Assembly (NCBI RefSeq): GCF_001425745.1
Contig: NZ_LMDF01000001.1
Location: forward strand, 508,058 to 572,057
Direction of reading: 5' to 3'
Length of the DNA: 64,000 nucleotides
From: Caulobacter sp. Root343
GTDB taxonomy: Bacteria > Pseudomonadota > Alphaproteobacteria > Caulobacterales > Caulobacteraceae
The position numbers and the translations under genes are program-made. The notes under the pieces were generated by a model. That model was not told the origin of the DNA. It saw only the letters and a list, made by a program, of their open reading frames with translations, and did not search any database. Positions 28,101 through 35,576 of this stretch are shown one piece after another. The number at the start of each line of letters is the position of its first letter. Position 1 is the stretch's first letter.

Positions 28101-28131
28101 CCATCACTCGCTCTACGCGGTGACGCCGTAA
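25120..28131 (+). CDS. GH55-like double beta-helix protein with C-terminal SMP-30/NHL-like propeller (copy 1)
   Basis: A 1003-residue secreted protein. ATG 25120 (GGGGAATGGC upstream) gives a signal peptide MRAILLSAILVASTPVMAAAA. Two pectate-lyase-superfamily starts are visible, VKGVGDGRADDTEAVQKAID near 45 and LGVKGDGVTDDTAALQKAID near 383. That duplicated right-handed beta-helix layout is typical of GH55 exo-beta-1,3-glucanases. Residues about 725-1003 form a second module with SMP-30/gluconolactonase-like repeats (GALYFIEKRFQRIYRW, NLAIDRSGKLLVVSS, ESVAVDRQGRVFVANG). It is followed by a close paralogue. Polysaccharide cleavage plus lactone hydrolysis is a reasonable inference given gluconokinase nearby; the substrate is unproved. 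Confidence 0.85.
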   Translation: MRAILLSAILVASTPVMAAAATNSVLLSAPDDPRAVTVKGVGDGRADDTEAVQKAIDAARDKTGHGLVFLPSGRYRLSRTILVPPGVRIFGVGATRPVFVLGANTPGFQKGVATMIAFTGGDQYQVGDIPVPVPTVRPETLKVRDANSGTFYSSIGNVDVEIGDGNPAAAAVRFRMAQHAFLSHMDFRLGSAFAGVYQAGNIMEDVHFHGGRYGVVTEKTSPAWQFTLIDSTFDGQRDAAIREHEVDLTLVNVAIKNTPVGIEIDRGYSDSLWGKNVRFENVSKAGVVISAEDNVFTQVGFENAIASNTPVFARFRDSAKIVAGKGRAYKVASFTYGLTLPGLGKMGEYKTQVDLTPLSALPAASAPALRALPPVAEWTNVKTLGVKGDGVTDDTAALQKAIDSHRVLYLPIGFYTVTDTLKLRPDTVLIGLHPAVTQLVIPDNNPGHANVGPVKPVLETPKGGDNILFGLGIFTGRVNPRASALLWRSGATSQVTDLKIMGGGGTPTADGKSLGAAQARSGDPVADGRWDAQYPSIWVTDGGGGTFANVWSPNTFASAGFYISDTSTPGHIYEVSVEHHVRNEFVLDNVQNWEFLAPQTEQEVGDGPDAVSLEVRNSRNILFANYHGYRVTRSYHPAETAVKLFNSSDIRFRNVHINAESGVALCDTIGCGTYLRASKYPFENAIQDKTRKQEVREREFAVLDVTGQPTPAAPASDGKARKLETGFWSISGATVGADGALYFIEKRFQRIYRWTQAKGLEVVRDHSLDPTNLAIDRSGKLLVVSSYGPQASVYSIDPAGPKDQLTMIAPTPSAQRPGAKTLLPVNWWNNGEFRDQYDPATDHFTTLAEMFARDVGTPKAQEYVSPDGSVSLPAFRVWQQGPPDHVGWRWADSLQANGLISGAVGERVFVTNGSENKTYSGQIGPGGTLTDLKVFANRGGESVAVDRQGRVFVANGQIFQYGPDGQLVGRIDVPERPLQLIFGGEDKKTLFVLTHHSLYAVTP

Positions 28132-28174
28132 GGGCCGGGTTATCGAGGACTATCAGGAAATCGAAGCTCCAAAT

Positions 28175-28224
28175 CCTTGTCATCCGATCCGGGCTCTCCG
28201 CTGCGCCGCGGCCGGATGACAGGG
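28175..28224. repeat. Intergenic hairpin repeat (TGTCATCCG / CGGATGACA)
   Basis: CCTTGTCATCCG (28175-28186) pairs with CGGATGACAGGG (28213-28224) at 11 of 12 positions across a 26-base GC-rich loop, between the two GH55-like genes. It has no T-tract and resembles dispersed palindromic intergenic elements seen in alphaproteobacteria. It could also tune expression of the second copy. Confidence 0.5.
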
Positions 28225-28262
28225 ACAAAAGCGATCGTTCATCGAGTACGGATCCTATCGGC

Positions 28263-31200
28263 ATGAGAGCCTGGCTCGTCGCACTGACCGCGGCTTTGAT
28301 CGCTCTGGCCTCAACCGCCGGGCCGGCCTTGGCGTCGACTTCGGTGTTGGCCACGGCGCCGGACGACCCGACCGCCGTCATGGTGCGGGGCAAGGGCGAC
28401 GGCCGCGCCGACGACGGCCCCGCCATTCAGGCCGCGATCGACGCGGCGGCGGCCAAACCCGGCGGCGGTCTCGTCTTCCTGCCTTCGGGCCGCTACCGGA
28501 TCAGCAAGACGATCTTCCTGTGGCCGGGTGTGCGCGTGTTCGGCGTCGGCGCGACCCGCCCCCAGATCGTGTTGGGCGACGCAACGCCAGGCTTCCAGAA
28601 GGGCCTGGCTAACATGGTGATCTTCGCCGGCGGCAAGCCCGATCCGGCGCGGCGGGTGGCGTTCCCGCCGCCGGGCGGCGTGCCGTTCAACAAGGACGTC
28701 CCCGACGCCAATCAAGGCACTTTCTATTCGGCGATGAGCAATATCGACTTCAAGATCGGGCGGGGCAATCCGGCGGCGACGGCGATCCGCTTCCACGCCG
28801 CCCAGCACGCCTTCCTCAGCCACATGGACTTCGATATCGGCTCGGGCCTGGCGGGCCTGTACCAGGTCGCCAACGAGGCCGAGGACCTGCACTTCAAGGG
28901 CGGCCGCTACGGCATCCTGGCCGAGAAGCCGTCGCCGGCCTGGGGCTTCGTGCTGCTGGACTCGACGTTCGAAGGCCAGAGCGACGCGGCGATCCGCGAG
29001 CACGAGGCCGGCCTGACGCTGGTCAACGTCGCCATGCGCAACACGCCCGTCGGGATCGAGATCGACCGCGGCTACGGCGACTGGCTGTGGGGCAAGGACG
29101 TCCGCTTCGAGAACGTCTCGAAGGCCGCCGTCCTCATCTCCAACGAGAACAACGTCTACACCCAGGTCGGCTTCGAGAACGCCGTGGCCGCCAACACGCC
29201 CGTGTTCGCCAGCTTCCGCGACAGCGGCAAGGTCGAGCAGGGCAGGGGCCGCGCCTACCGCGTCTCGTCGTTCACCTACGGCCTCACTCTGCCGGGCCTG
29301 GGCCGGATGGGCGAGTACAGGACGGAGATGAAGGCGGAGACCCTTCCCGGGCTGCCCGCGCCACGCGCGCCGGCCATCCGAGCACTGCCAGCCACCTCCG
29401 ACTGGGTCAATGTCCGGACGCTGGGCGCCAAGGGCGACAACGCCACCGATGACACCGCCGCCATCCAGAAGGCGATCGACACCCACCGCGTCGTCTATTT
29501 CCCCACCGGTTTTTACCAGGTCACCGACACCCTGCGGCTGCGGCCCGACACGGTCCTGATCGGCCTGCACCCCAGTCTGACCCAGATCGTCCTGCCCGAC
29601 CGCGTTCCGGCCTATCAAGGCGTCAGCGCGCCCAAGGCGCTGGTCGCCTCGGCGGCCAAGGGCGACAACATCGTCTCGGGGCTGGGCCTCAACACCGGCG
29701 GCATCAATCCGCGCGCGACCGCTTTGCTGTGGACGGCCGGCGCCAATTCGCTGGTCGACGACGTCAAGTTCCAGGGCGGGCACGGGACCAATCTCGCCGA
29801 CGGGAGCCGGCTCAACCCCTACAACGCCAACGCCACGGCCGACGCCGATCCGGCCAAGCGCTGGGCGGGGCAGTATCCCAGCCTGTGGGTGACCCATGGC
29901 GGCGGCGGCACGTTCGCCAATATCTGGAGCCCCAGCACGTACGCCTATTCAGGCATCTACGTGTCCGACACCGACACGCCCGGCCATGTCTACCAAGCGT
30001 CGGTCGAGCACCACGTGCGCACTGAGATCAGCCTCAATCGGGTCGCCAACTGGGAGTTCCTGGCGCCGCAGACCGAAGAGGAGGCCGGGGAGGGTGAGGA
30101 GACCGTCTCGCTGGAGATCCGCGACTCCCACGACATCCTGGTCGCCAACTATCACGCCTATCGCGTGACGCGGACGCGACGTCCGGCGGCGGCGGCGGTC
30201 AAGCTCTACAACTCGCGGGACATCCGGTTCCGCAACGTGGCGGTCAACGGTGAAAGCGGCTTCAGCGGCTGCGACGAGAACGGCTGCACGACCTTCACGC
30301 GCCTGACCAAGTATCCGTACGAGAACGCGATCCAGGACGTCACCAGCGGGTTGGAAGTGCGTGAGCGGCAGTTCGCCGTCTTGGATCTGACCGCCAACCC
30401 GGCGCCGGTCGCGCCATCGGTCTTTCCCGCCGCCGCGCGGGTGGAAAAGCTGGCCGACGGCTTCTATTCGCTGGGCGGCGGCGCCGTGGACGTGGCCGGG
30501 ACGCTCTACTTCACCGACCGCCGTCACCAGCGCATCTACAGCTGGTCGGCCGAGCGCAAACTGTCGATCGTGCGCGACAACACGCTGGATCCGATCAACC
30601 TGGCCGTCGACGGCTCGGGGAACATCCTGGTGCTGTCGTCGGACGGCCGCGACGGCACGGTCTATAGCTTCAAGCCGGGCGGTCCCGACGACGAGATCAC
30701 GATCATTCCGCCGACCCCGGCGTCCGCTCATCCGAGCGCGTCGACGGTGCTGCCGGTCAACTGGTGGAACAACGGCGAGTTCAAGGACCAACTGAACCTC
30801 GAAACCTACCAGTTCACTACGCTCGCGGAGATGTTCGCGCGCGACATGGCGGCTCCGAAGGCCCGCGAATACGTCTCGCCGGACGGCAGCCTGGTCCTGC
30901 CGGCCTATCGGGTCATTCAGCAAGGGCCGCCGGACTTCCGGGGGCTTCGCTTCTCGGACGCGCTCGACACCTACGGTTTCACCACGGCTAGGCCGGGGCA
31001 GCGGGTGTTCGTCGCCAACGGTTCGGAGAACAAGACCTATAGCGGCCTGGTCGGCGAGCGCGGGGCGATCACCGACCTGAAGCCGTTCGCCAACCGGGGC
31101 GGCGAGAGCGTCGCGACGGACGGGGACGGGCGGGTCTATGTCGCCAACGGCCAGGTGTTCGTCTACGCGCCGGACGGTCGCGAACTGGGGCGCGTCGACA

Positions 31201-31298
31201 TCCCTGAACGGCCGCTGCAGCTGGTCTTCGGCGGCCCCGACAAGCGGACCCTGTTTGTCCTGACTCACCACGCGCTCTATGCGGTGAGACGCCAATAA
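28263..31298 (+). CDS. GH55-like double beta-helix protein with C-terminal SMP-30/NHL-like propeller (copy 2)
   Basis: A 1011-residue secreted protein paralogous to the upstream gene along its full length. It has a signal peptide (MRAWLVALTAALIALASTAG, cleavage near ALAST), beta-helix openings KGDGRADDGPAIQAAIDAAA near 43 and LGAKGDNATDDTAAIQKAID near 385, and a C-terminal propeller module from about 730 (GTLYFTDRRHQRIYSW, LAVDGSGNILVLSS, ESVATDGDGRVYVANG). Conserved blocks such as FVANGSENKTYSG and NWWNNGEF are shared by both copies. The tandem pair suggests related but different linkages or chain ends of one polysaccharide. It is followed by a TBDR gene. Confidence 0.85.
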   Translation: MRAWLVALTAALIALASTAGPALASTSVLATAPDDPTAVMVRGKGDGRADDGPAIQAAIDAAAAKPGGGLVFLPSGRYRISKTIFLWPGVRVFGVGATRPQIVLGDATPGFQKGLANMVIFAGGKPDPARRVAFPPPGGVPFNKDVPDANQGTFYSAMSNIDFKIGRGNPAATAIRFHAAQHAFLSHMDFDIGSGLAGLYQVANEAEDLHFKGGRYGILAEKPSPAWGFVLLDSTFEGQSDAAIREHEAGLTLVNVAMRNTPVGIEIDRGYGDWLWGKDVRFENVSKAAVLISNENNVYTQVGFENAVAANTPVFASFRDSGKVEQGRGRAYRVSSFTYGLTLPGLGRMGEYRTEMKAETLPGLPAPRAPAIRALPATSDWVNVRTLGAKGDNATDDTAAIQKAIDTHRVVYFPTGFYQVTDTLRLRPDTVLIGLHPSLTQIVLPDRVPAYQGVSAPKALVASAAKGDNIVSGLGLNTGGINPRATALLWTAGANSLVDDVKFQGGHGTNLADGSRLNPYNANATADADPAKRWAGQYPSLWVTHGGGGTFANIWSPSTYAYSGIYVSDTDTPGHVYQASVEHHVRTEISLNRVANWEFLAPQTEEEAGEGEETVSLEIRDSHDILVANYHAYRVTRTRRPAAAAVKLYNSRDIRFRNVAVNGESGFSGCDENGCTTFTRLTKYPYENAIQDVTSGLEVRERQFAVLDLTANPAPVAPSVFPAAARVEKLADGFYSLGGGAVDVAGTLYFTDRRHQRIYSWSAERKLSIVRDNTLDPINLAVDGSGNILVLSSDGRDGTVYSFKPGGPDDEITIIPPTPASAHPSASTVLPVNWWNNGEFKDQLNLETYQFTTLAEMFARDMAAPKAREYVSPDGSLVLPAYRVIQQGPPDFRGLRFSDALDTYGFTTARPGQRVFVANGSENKTYSGLVGERGAITDLKPFANRGGESVATDGDGRVYVANGQVFVYAPDGRELGRVDIPERPLQLVFGGPDKRTLFVLTHHALYAVRRQ

Positions 31299-31341
31299 AC
31301 GCGCGGCTTCACGGCCACATCGGCGCGCGGATCGGCCGACG

Positions 31342-31357
31342 TACGACCATGGTCGTA
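31342..31357. promoter_or_regulatory. Palindromic operator, copy 2 (TACGACCATGGTCGTA)
   Basis: TACGACCATGGTCGTA is a perfect 16-bp palindrome 79 bases upstream of the TBDR start at 31437. Its 12-bp core is identical to the site before the first GH55-like gene. The position suits a repressor site overlapping or next to the promoter. The two GntR-family proteins encoded at 23.7 and 34.5 kb are the candidate binders. Confidence 0.7.
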
Positions 31358-31436
31358 ATGGTTCGCGCCTGTTTTGTCTGACAGATTCCCAGGAGGCCAT
31401 CGTCGATGGACTCAAAGAAAAGAGGGAGGCGTCAGG

Positions 31437-34415
31437 ATGAGTGCTGGAGGTCGTGTACGGGGGGCATCGCCCTATTTGACCGCGTTGTTCGCCACGAGCG
31501 CGGTCGCGATGATCGTAGCGGCTGGCGCCGCGAGCGCGCAGACGGCGACGCCGTCGGAGTCGCCCACCGCCACCGTGTCGGAGATCGTCGTCACGGGGAC
31601 GCGGATCCGGTCCACGGGCTTCACCGCGCCGACGCCGACCCAGGTCCTGGGCCAGGCCGACCTGGAGCGCGCCGCCCAGCCGAACATCTTCACCGCCATC
31701 ACTCAGCTGCCATCGCTGCAGGGCTCGAGCGGCGCGACCACGGGCACGTTCAGCACCTCGAGCGGCCAGCAGGGCCTTAGCTCGTTCTCGCTGCGCGGCC
31801 TGGGCACCATCCGCACCTTGACCCTGCTGGACGGCCAGCGGGTCGTGCCGGCCAACGTCACGGGCGTTCCCGACATCAGCATGTTCCCGCAGCTGCTGGT
31901 CGAGCGGGTCGACGTGGTGACCGGCGGCGCCTCGGCGTCCTATGGCTCCGACGCGGTCGGCGGCGTCGTCAACTTCATCACCAACAAGCGGTTCGTGGGT
32001 CTGAAGACCAACGTCATGGCCGGCGTCACGACCTATGGCGACAACCACCAGTGGCTGGCCCAGGTCGCGGCCGGCAAGAACTTCATGGAAGACCGCCTGC
32101 ACGTGCAGGTCAGCGGCGAATACGATTGGGAAGAGGGCGTGCCCCCCGGCGACTTCGGCGAGGATGCTCCGGGCAGCCGCGACTGGTACACCACCGCCAC
32201 CCTGGTCAACCGCGGAATCACCAACGACGGCTCGCCGCAGTACCTGTATCGCGAGCACGCTCAGGCCTATCAGTACACCAAGTACGGCCTGATCAGCGCC
32301 GGCCCGCTGCAAGGCACGGCGTTCGACCAGAACGGCAATCCCTTCCCGTTCCAGTACGGCGGCGGCACGCCGACGAAGGCCGCCAATGGCGCGGTCACGG
32401 GTTGCTACACGAACGGCGGCTTCTGCGTCGGCGGCGACCTGTCGGGCAATGTCGGCGTCGGCACGTCGCTGCAGTCGAAGATCAAGCGGATGAACGCCTA
32501 TACGCGCGTCGGCTACGACATCGACGACAACAACGAGATCTACGGCACCTTCAACGCGGCCCGTGTGGAGAGCAGCAACCAGCCCAATCCGGGCGCGGCC
32601 ACCACGGGCCTGACGATGTCGTGCTCGAACCCCTACCTGCCGGCGTCGATCGTCGCGGGCTGCGCAGCCAACGGCATCACCACCTTCACCTTCGGCACGA
32701 GCAACGCGCTTCTGCCCCGCAACATCAGCGTCCATCCGACGCGGACCCAGTTCCGTGGAGTGATCGGGGCTGACGGCAAGTTCAACGCCCTGGGCAAGGA
32801 ATGGAGCTACGACGCCTATTTCACCCACGGGCAGAACACGACGAACATCCACGTCCGCGACATCCTGCTGACGCCGCGCTATCGGGCGGCCGTCCAGGCG
32901 ACGACGGTGAACGGCCAGATCGTCTGCGTCGATCCGGTGGCCCGCGCGAATGGCTGCGTGCCGATCAACATCTTCGGCGGGCAGCGGCCCAGCGACGCCG
33001 CTCTGGCCTACATCACGCCCAAGAACGGCCCTTACCAGCACTCGGTGCAGAAGCAGGACGTCGCCAGCATCAACTTCAGCGGCGAGCCCTTCGCGCTGTG
33101 GGCCGGCCCCGTGTCCCTCGCGTTCGGCGGCGAGTGGCGCAAGGAGCAATACCACGTCAAGGGCGACCCCTACGGCGACGGCAATACGGACTCGCCCAAC
33201 ACTGCCGACTATCCGGCCGATCCGATCCTGAATGCGTCGGGCGCCAACTGGTTCGCGGGCAACTACCACTCCGGCGCCGGCGAGTACTCGGTGAAGGAAG
33301 CCTATGCCGAAGTGAACCTGCCGCTGATCAATTCCGAAGCGGCGGGCAAGGCCAACCTCAACATGGCCGGCCGCTGGACCGACTACAGCACCTCCGGCAC
33401 CGTCTATACCTGGAAGGTCGGGGCCACCTGGGACACGCCGATTGATGGCGTCCGCCTGCGGGCCGTCACGTCGCGTGACGTCCGCGCGCCGAACCTGTCC
33501 GAACTGTTCGCCGCCCCGGTGACGACCACGCTGCCGAACTTCACCGTTCCCTCGAACGGCTCGCCCCCAAGCGGCCAGCCCTCCAGCGGCTCGCTGACGG
33601 TTCTGCAGAACGTGGTGGGGAACCCGAACCTGAAGCCGGAAATCGCCAAGAACGTGACCATCGGCGCGGTGCTTTCGAACCCGCAATGGCTGCCGGGCTT
33701 CAGCGTTTCGGTCGACTGGTACAACATCGTCCTCAACGGCGGGATCTCCAGCCTGGGCGCTCAGCAGATCGTCAACTTCTGCTATCAGGGCCTCACCCAG
33801 TTCTGCGGCGCTTTCAATCTCAACCCGCCGTCGGCCTTCGTGAACTCCCAGACGTTCAACCTGGCTTCGATCAAGACCAGCGGCTTCGACATCGAGAGCA
33901 GCTACCGCTTCGAGCTCCCCAGCGTGCCCGGCCGCTTCACGGTGCGGGGCCTGGCGACGAACACGCACAAGTTCGTCACCAACCCTGGCATCCCTGGGGC
34001 GGTCGCCGTCGACTCGGCCGGCCAGAACTCCGGCGCCACGCCGGACTGGAAGTTCCTGGCCATCCAGTCCTGGGACACCGACCGCTTCGCCCTCAGCGTA
34101 CAGGAGCGCTGGTTCAGCGATGGCACCTTCGGCGGCACCACCACCCAGTACGTCGAATGCAAGCCCGGCAGCTGCCCGGTCTCGACCGGCAGTCGGCCGA
34201 CCATCGACTACAACCACATGAGCGGCGCGACCTATGTCGACGTCAGCGCTTCGTACAAGTTCGGCAAGGGCCTGCAGATCTACGGCAAGGTCGACAACCT
34301 GCTGAACCGCGAGCCGACGCCGTCGCCGCAGACCAATACGGGCCTGGACGCCAATCCGGCGCTCTACGACCTGCTGGGCCGGTTCTATCACGTGGGCCTG
34401 CGCTACAGCTTCTAG
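31437..34415 (+). CDS. TonB-dependent receptor of the glycan cluster
   Basis: A 992-residue receptor. ATG 31437 follows AGGGAGG and starts a signal peptide (ALFATSAVAMIVAAGAASAQT). A TonB-box-like SEIVVTGTRIRS follows, then plug motifs (FSLRGLGTIRTLTLLDGQRV, VERVDVVTGGASASYGSDAVGGVVNFI) and a large barrel ending GLRYSF. The plug type is common in Caulobacter/Xanthomonas receptors for oligosaccharides. There is no STN domain, so regulation is more likely by the palindromic operator at 31342. It probably imports products of the GH55-like enzymes. Confidence 0.93.
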   Translation: MSAGGRVRGASPYLTALFATSAVAMIVAAGAASAQTATPSESPTATVSEIVVTGTRIRSTGFTAPTPTQVLGQADLERAAQPNIFTAITQLPSLQGSSGATTGTFSTSSGQQGLSSFSLRGLGTIRTLTLLDGQRVVPANVTGVPDISMFPQLLVERVDVVTGGASASYGSDAVGGVVNFITNKRFVGLKTNVMAGVTTYGDNHQWLAQVAAGKNFMEDRLHVQVSGEYDWEEGVPPGDFGEDAPGSRDWYTTATLVNRGITNDGSPQYLYREHAQAYQYTKYGLISAGPLQGTAFDQNGNPFPFQYGGGTPTKAANGAVTGCYTNGGFCVGGDLSGNVGVGTSLQSKIKRMNAYTRVGYDIDDNNEIYGTFNAARVESSNQPNPGAATTGLTMSCSNPYLPASIVAGCAANGITTFTFGTSNALLPRNISVHPTRTQFRGVIGADGKFNALGKEWSYDAYFTHGQNTTNIHVRDILLTPRYRAAVQATTVNGQIVCVDPVARANGCVPINIFGGQRPSDAALAYITPKNGPYQHSVQKQDVASINFSGEPFALWAGPVSLAFGGEWRKEQYHVKGDPYGDGNTDSPNTADYPADPILNASGANWFAGNYHSGAGEYSVKEAYAEVNLPLINSEAAGKANLNMAGRWTDYSTSGTVYTWKVGATWDTPIDGVRLRAVTSRDVRAPNLSELFAAPVTTTLPNFTVPSNGSPPSGQPSSGSLTVLQNVVGNPNLKPEIAKNVTIGAVLSNPQWLPGFSVSVDWYNIVLNGGISSLGAQQIVNFCYQGLTQFCGAFNLNPPSAFVNSQTFNLASIKTSGFDIESSYRFELPSVPGRFTVRGLATNTHKFVTNPGIPGAVAVDSAGQNSGATPDWKFLAIQSWDTDRFALSVQERWFSDGTFGGTTTQYVECKPGSCPVSTGSRPTIDYNHMSGATYVDVSASYKFGKGLQIYGKVDNLLNREPTPSPQTNTGLDANPALYDLLGRFYHVGLRYSF

Positions 34416-34416
34416 T

Positions 34417-34504
34417 CCCGGGCCGCCCGCCCTTCACCTCCCCCTGGGCGGCCTCGCCCGGGTCCGGTGCGGCTTCACGCCGAACCGTGGCCCGGGCGCT
34501 TTCT
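34417..34504. terminator. Convergent terminator region (GC-rich hairpins)
   Basis: Between the converging TBDR and GntR genes, CCCGGGCCGCCC (34417-34428) can pair with GGGCGGCC...CCCGGG (34446-34462). The segment from 34457 can instead form an imperfect long hairpin with GCCG-A-ACCG-TGG-CCCGGG, ending before CTTTCTATT. Position and structure suggest shared transcription termination, although T-runs are weak. Confidence 0.5.
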
Positions 34505-34539
34505 ATTGCGGCGTATCGCAGGCGTGGCGAGGGCCGACT

Positions 34540-35247
34540 CTAGCGCTTGAGCCGTTCGGCGTGGCGCTCGAGGCTCAGGGTCATGTGGAGGCGGGCCGCC
34601 AGGCCCGCGGCCTCGGGATCGCCCTTCTCGACGGCGTTGTAGATCGCCTCGTGTTCCTTCCAGATGCCGCGCAGATAGTCTCGGTGCGCGACCTCGTCAC
34701 GGCCGGCCAGATAGACCTTGCGGGGCGGCACCAGGCGCAGTCCCAGGAAGTCGATGAAGCGCTCGAAGTACTGATTGCCGGTGGCGCGGGCGAGGGCGCG
34801 GTGGAAGGCGACGTCGGCGTCGACCGTCTCGTCGACGGTCGGGGTATCGGGCGACATGGCCATCAGGTGGACGTACAGGGCCTCGATATCGGCCGAGCCA
34901 CGCCGCTCGGCGGCGAGGGCGGCCATTTCCGCCTCGATGGCCACACGCATCTCCAGCAGCTTCATCACATCCTCGAGGGCGGAGAGCTCCTCGGGCGTGA
35001 CCTGGAAGGCTTCGTAGCGCGGCGAGTCGGCGACGAAGACGCCCGAGCCCTGCTTGGGCACCGTCAGGCCATGAGCGGTGAGCCGCGCGACGGCCTCGCG
35101 CACCACGGTGCGGCTGACGGCCAATTCCTGAGCCAGCACCTTTTCCGTCGGCAGACGCTCGCCCGGCGTTAGCCGGCCGCTGCGGATCCGGCCGGCGAAG
35201 TCGTCGAACAACTCGTCGACGAGGGAGCGTCGGCGGGCGACGGCCAT
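34540..35247 (-). CDS. GntR-family (FadR/FCD-type) transcriptional regulator 2
   Basis: A 235-residue regulator. Its N-terminal wHTH covers about 8-75 (DDFAGRIRSGRLTPGERLPTEK, AQELAVSRTVVREAVARL, PKQGSGVFV), followed by an FCD domain (LEMRVAIEAEMAALAAERR, DVAFHRALARATGNQYF, EHEAIYNAVEKGD). It is divergent from the TBDR at 35.6 kb and convergent with the TBDR at 31.4 kb, so either receptor may be its target. It is a different lineage from the GntR at 23.7 kb. A dyad TGACC-G-GGTCA at 35348-35358 in the divergent gap is the obvious operator candidate. Confidence 0.92.
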   Translation of the reverse strand: MAVARRRSLVDELFDDFAGRIRSGRLTPGERLPTEKVLAQELAVSRTVVREAVARLTAHGLTVPKQGSGVFVADSPRYEAFQVTPEELSALEDVMKLLEMRVAIEAEMAALAAERRGSADIEALYVHLMAMSPDTPTVDETVDADVAFHRALARATGNQYFERFIDFLGLRLVPPRKVYLAGRDEVAHRDYLRGIWKEHEAIYNAVEKGDPEAAGLAARLHMTLSLERHAERLKR

Positions 35248-35576
35248 GGGGACTCCTTACTGCTGCCAAGGAGCCTAGAGCGTGGCCTGACCCGCTTCAA
35301 TGAGCTTGAGCGGCCGGGGGCTCGACGCCGCGTCTAATTCATCATATGACCGGGTCACATAACAAATAACGGCGTGCGCCGAAGGAGGGGAAACACAAAC
35401 GCGAGGACGCCCAAGGTGCGTCCGCGGCGCGGCGAGGTAAGGACCGCCGCCCTCATGTAGCCAACCAGAAAAAGCCTGGCGTCCAGTCAGCACGACCCCC
35501 GCGCAGGGGCCGCCCGTGGAGCGGTTTGTCGAAGTATCGGAGCGGTAAGGGCTCCGCACCTGGGAGGAAGAACACC
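35248..35576. promoter_or_regulatory. Divergent gntR-TBDR promoter region with TGACCGGGTCA dyad
   Basis: This 329-base gap contains no gene. An AT-rich patch at about 35335-35372 holds TGACC-G-GGTCA (35348-35358) flanked by TA-rich sequence. It resembles the half-sites of the CGACC-AT-GGTCG operators but with a one-base centre. A probable promoter for the TBDR lies between this dyad and the strong ribosome site GGGAGGAAG at 35562-35570. Confidence 0.5.

Noticed and set aside
29949..34391. 1480-codon open frame on the minus strand
   Set aside because: It lies opposite the end of a GH55-like gene and an entire TBDR that show clear domains. Such long antisense frames arise from the high third-position GC, and the translation has no recognisable motifs.
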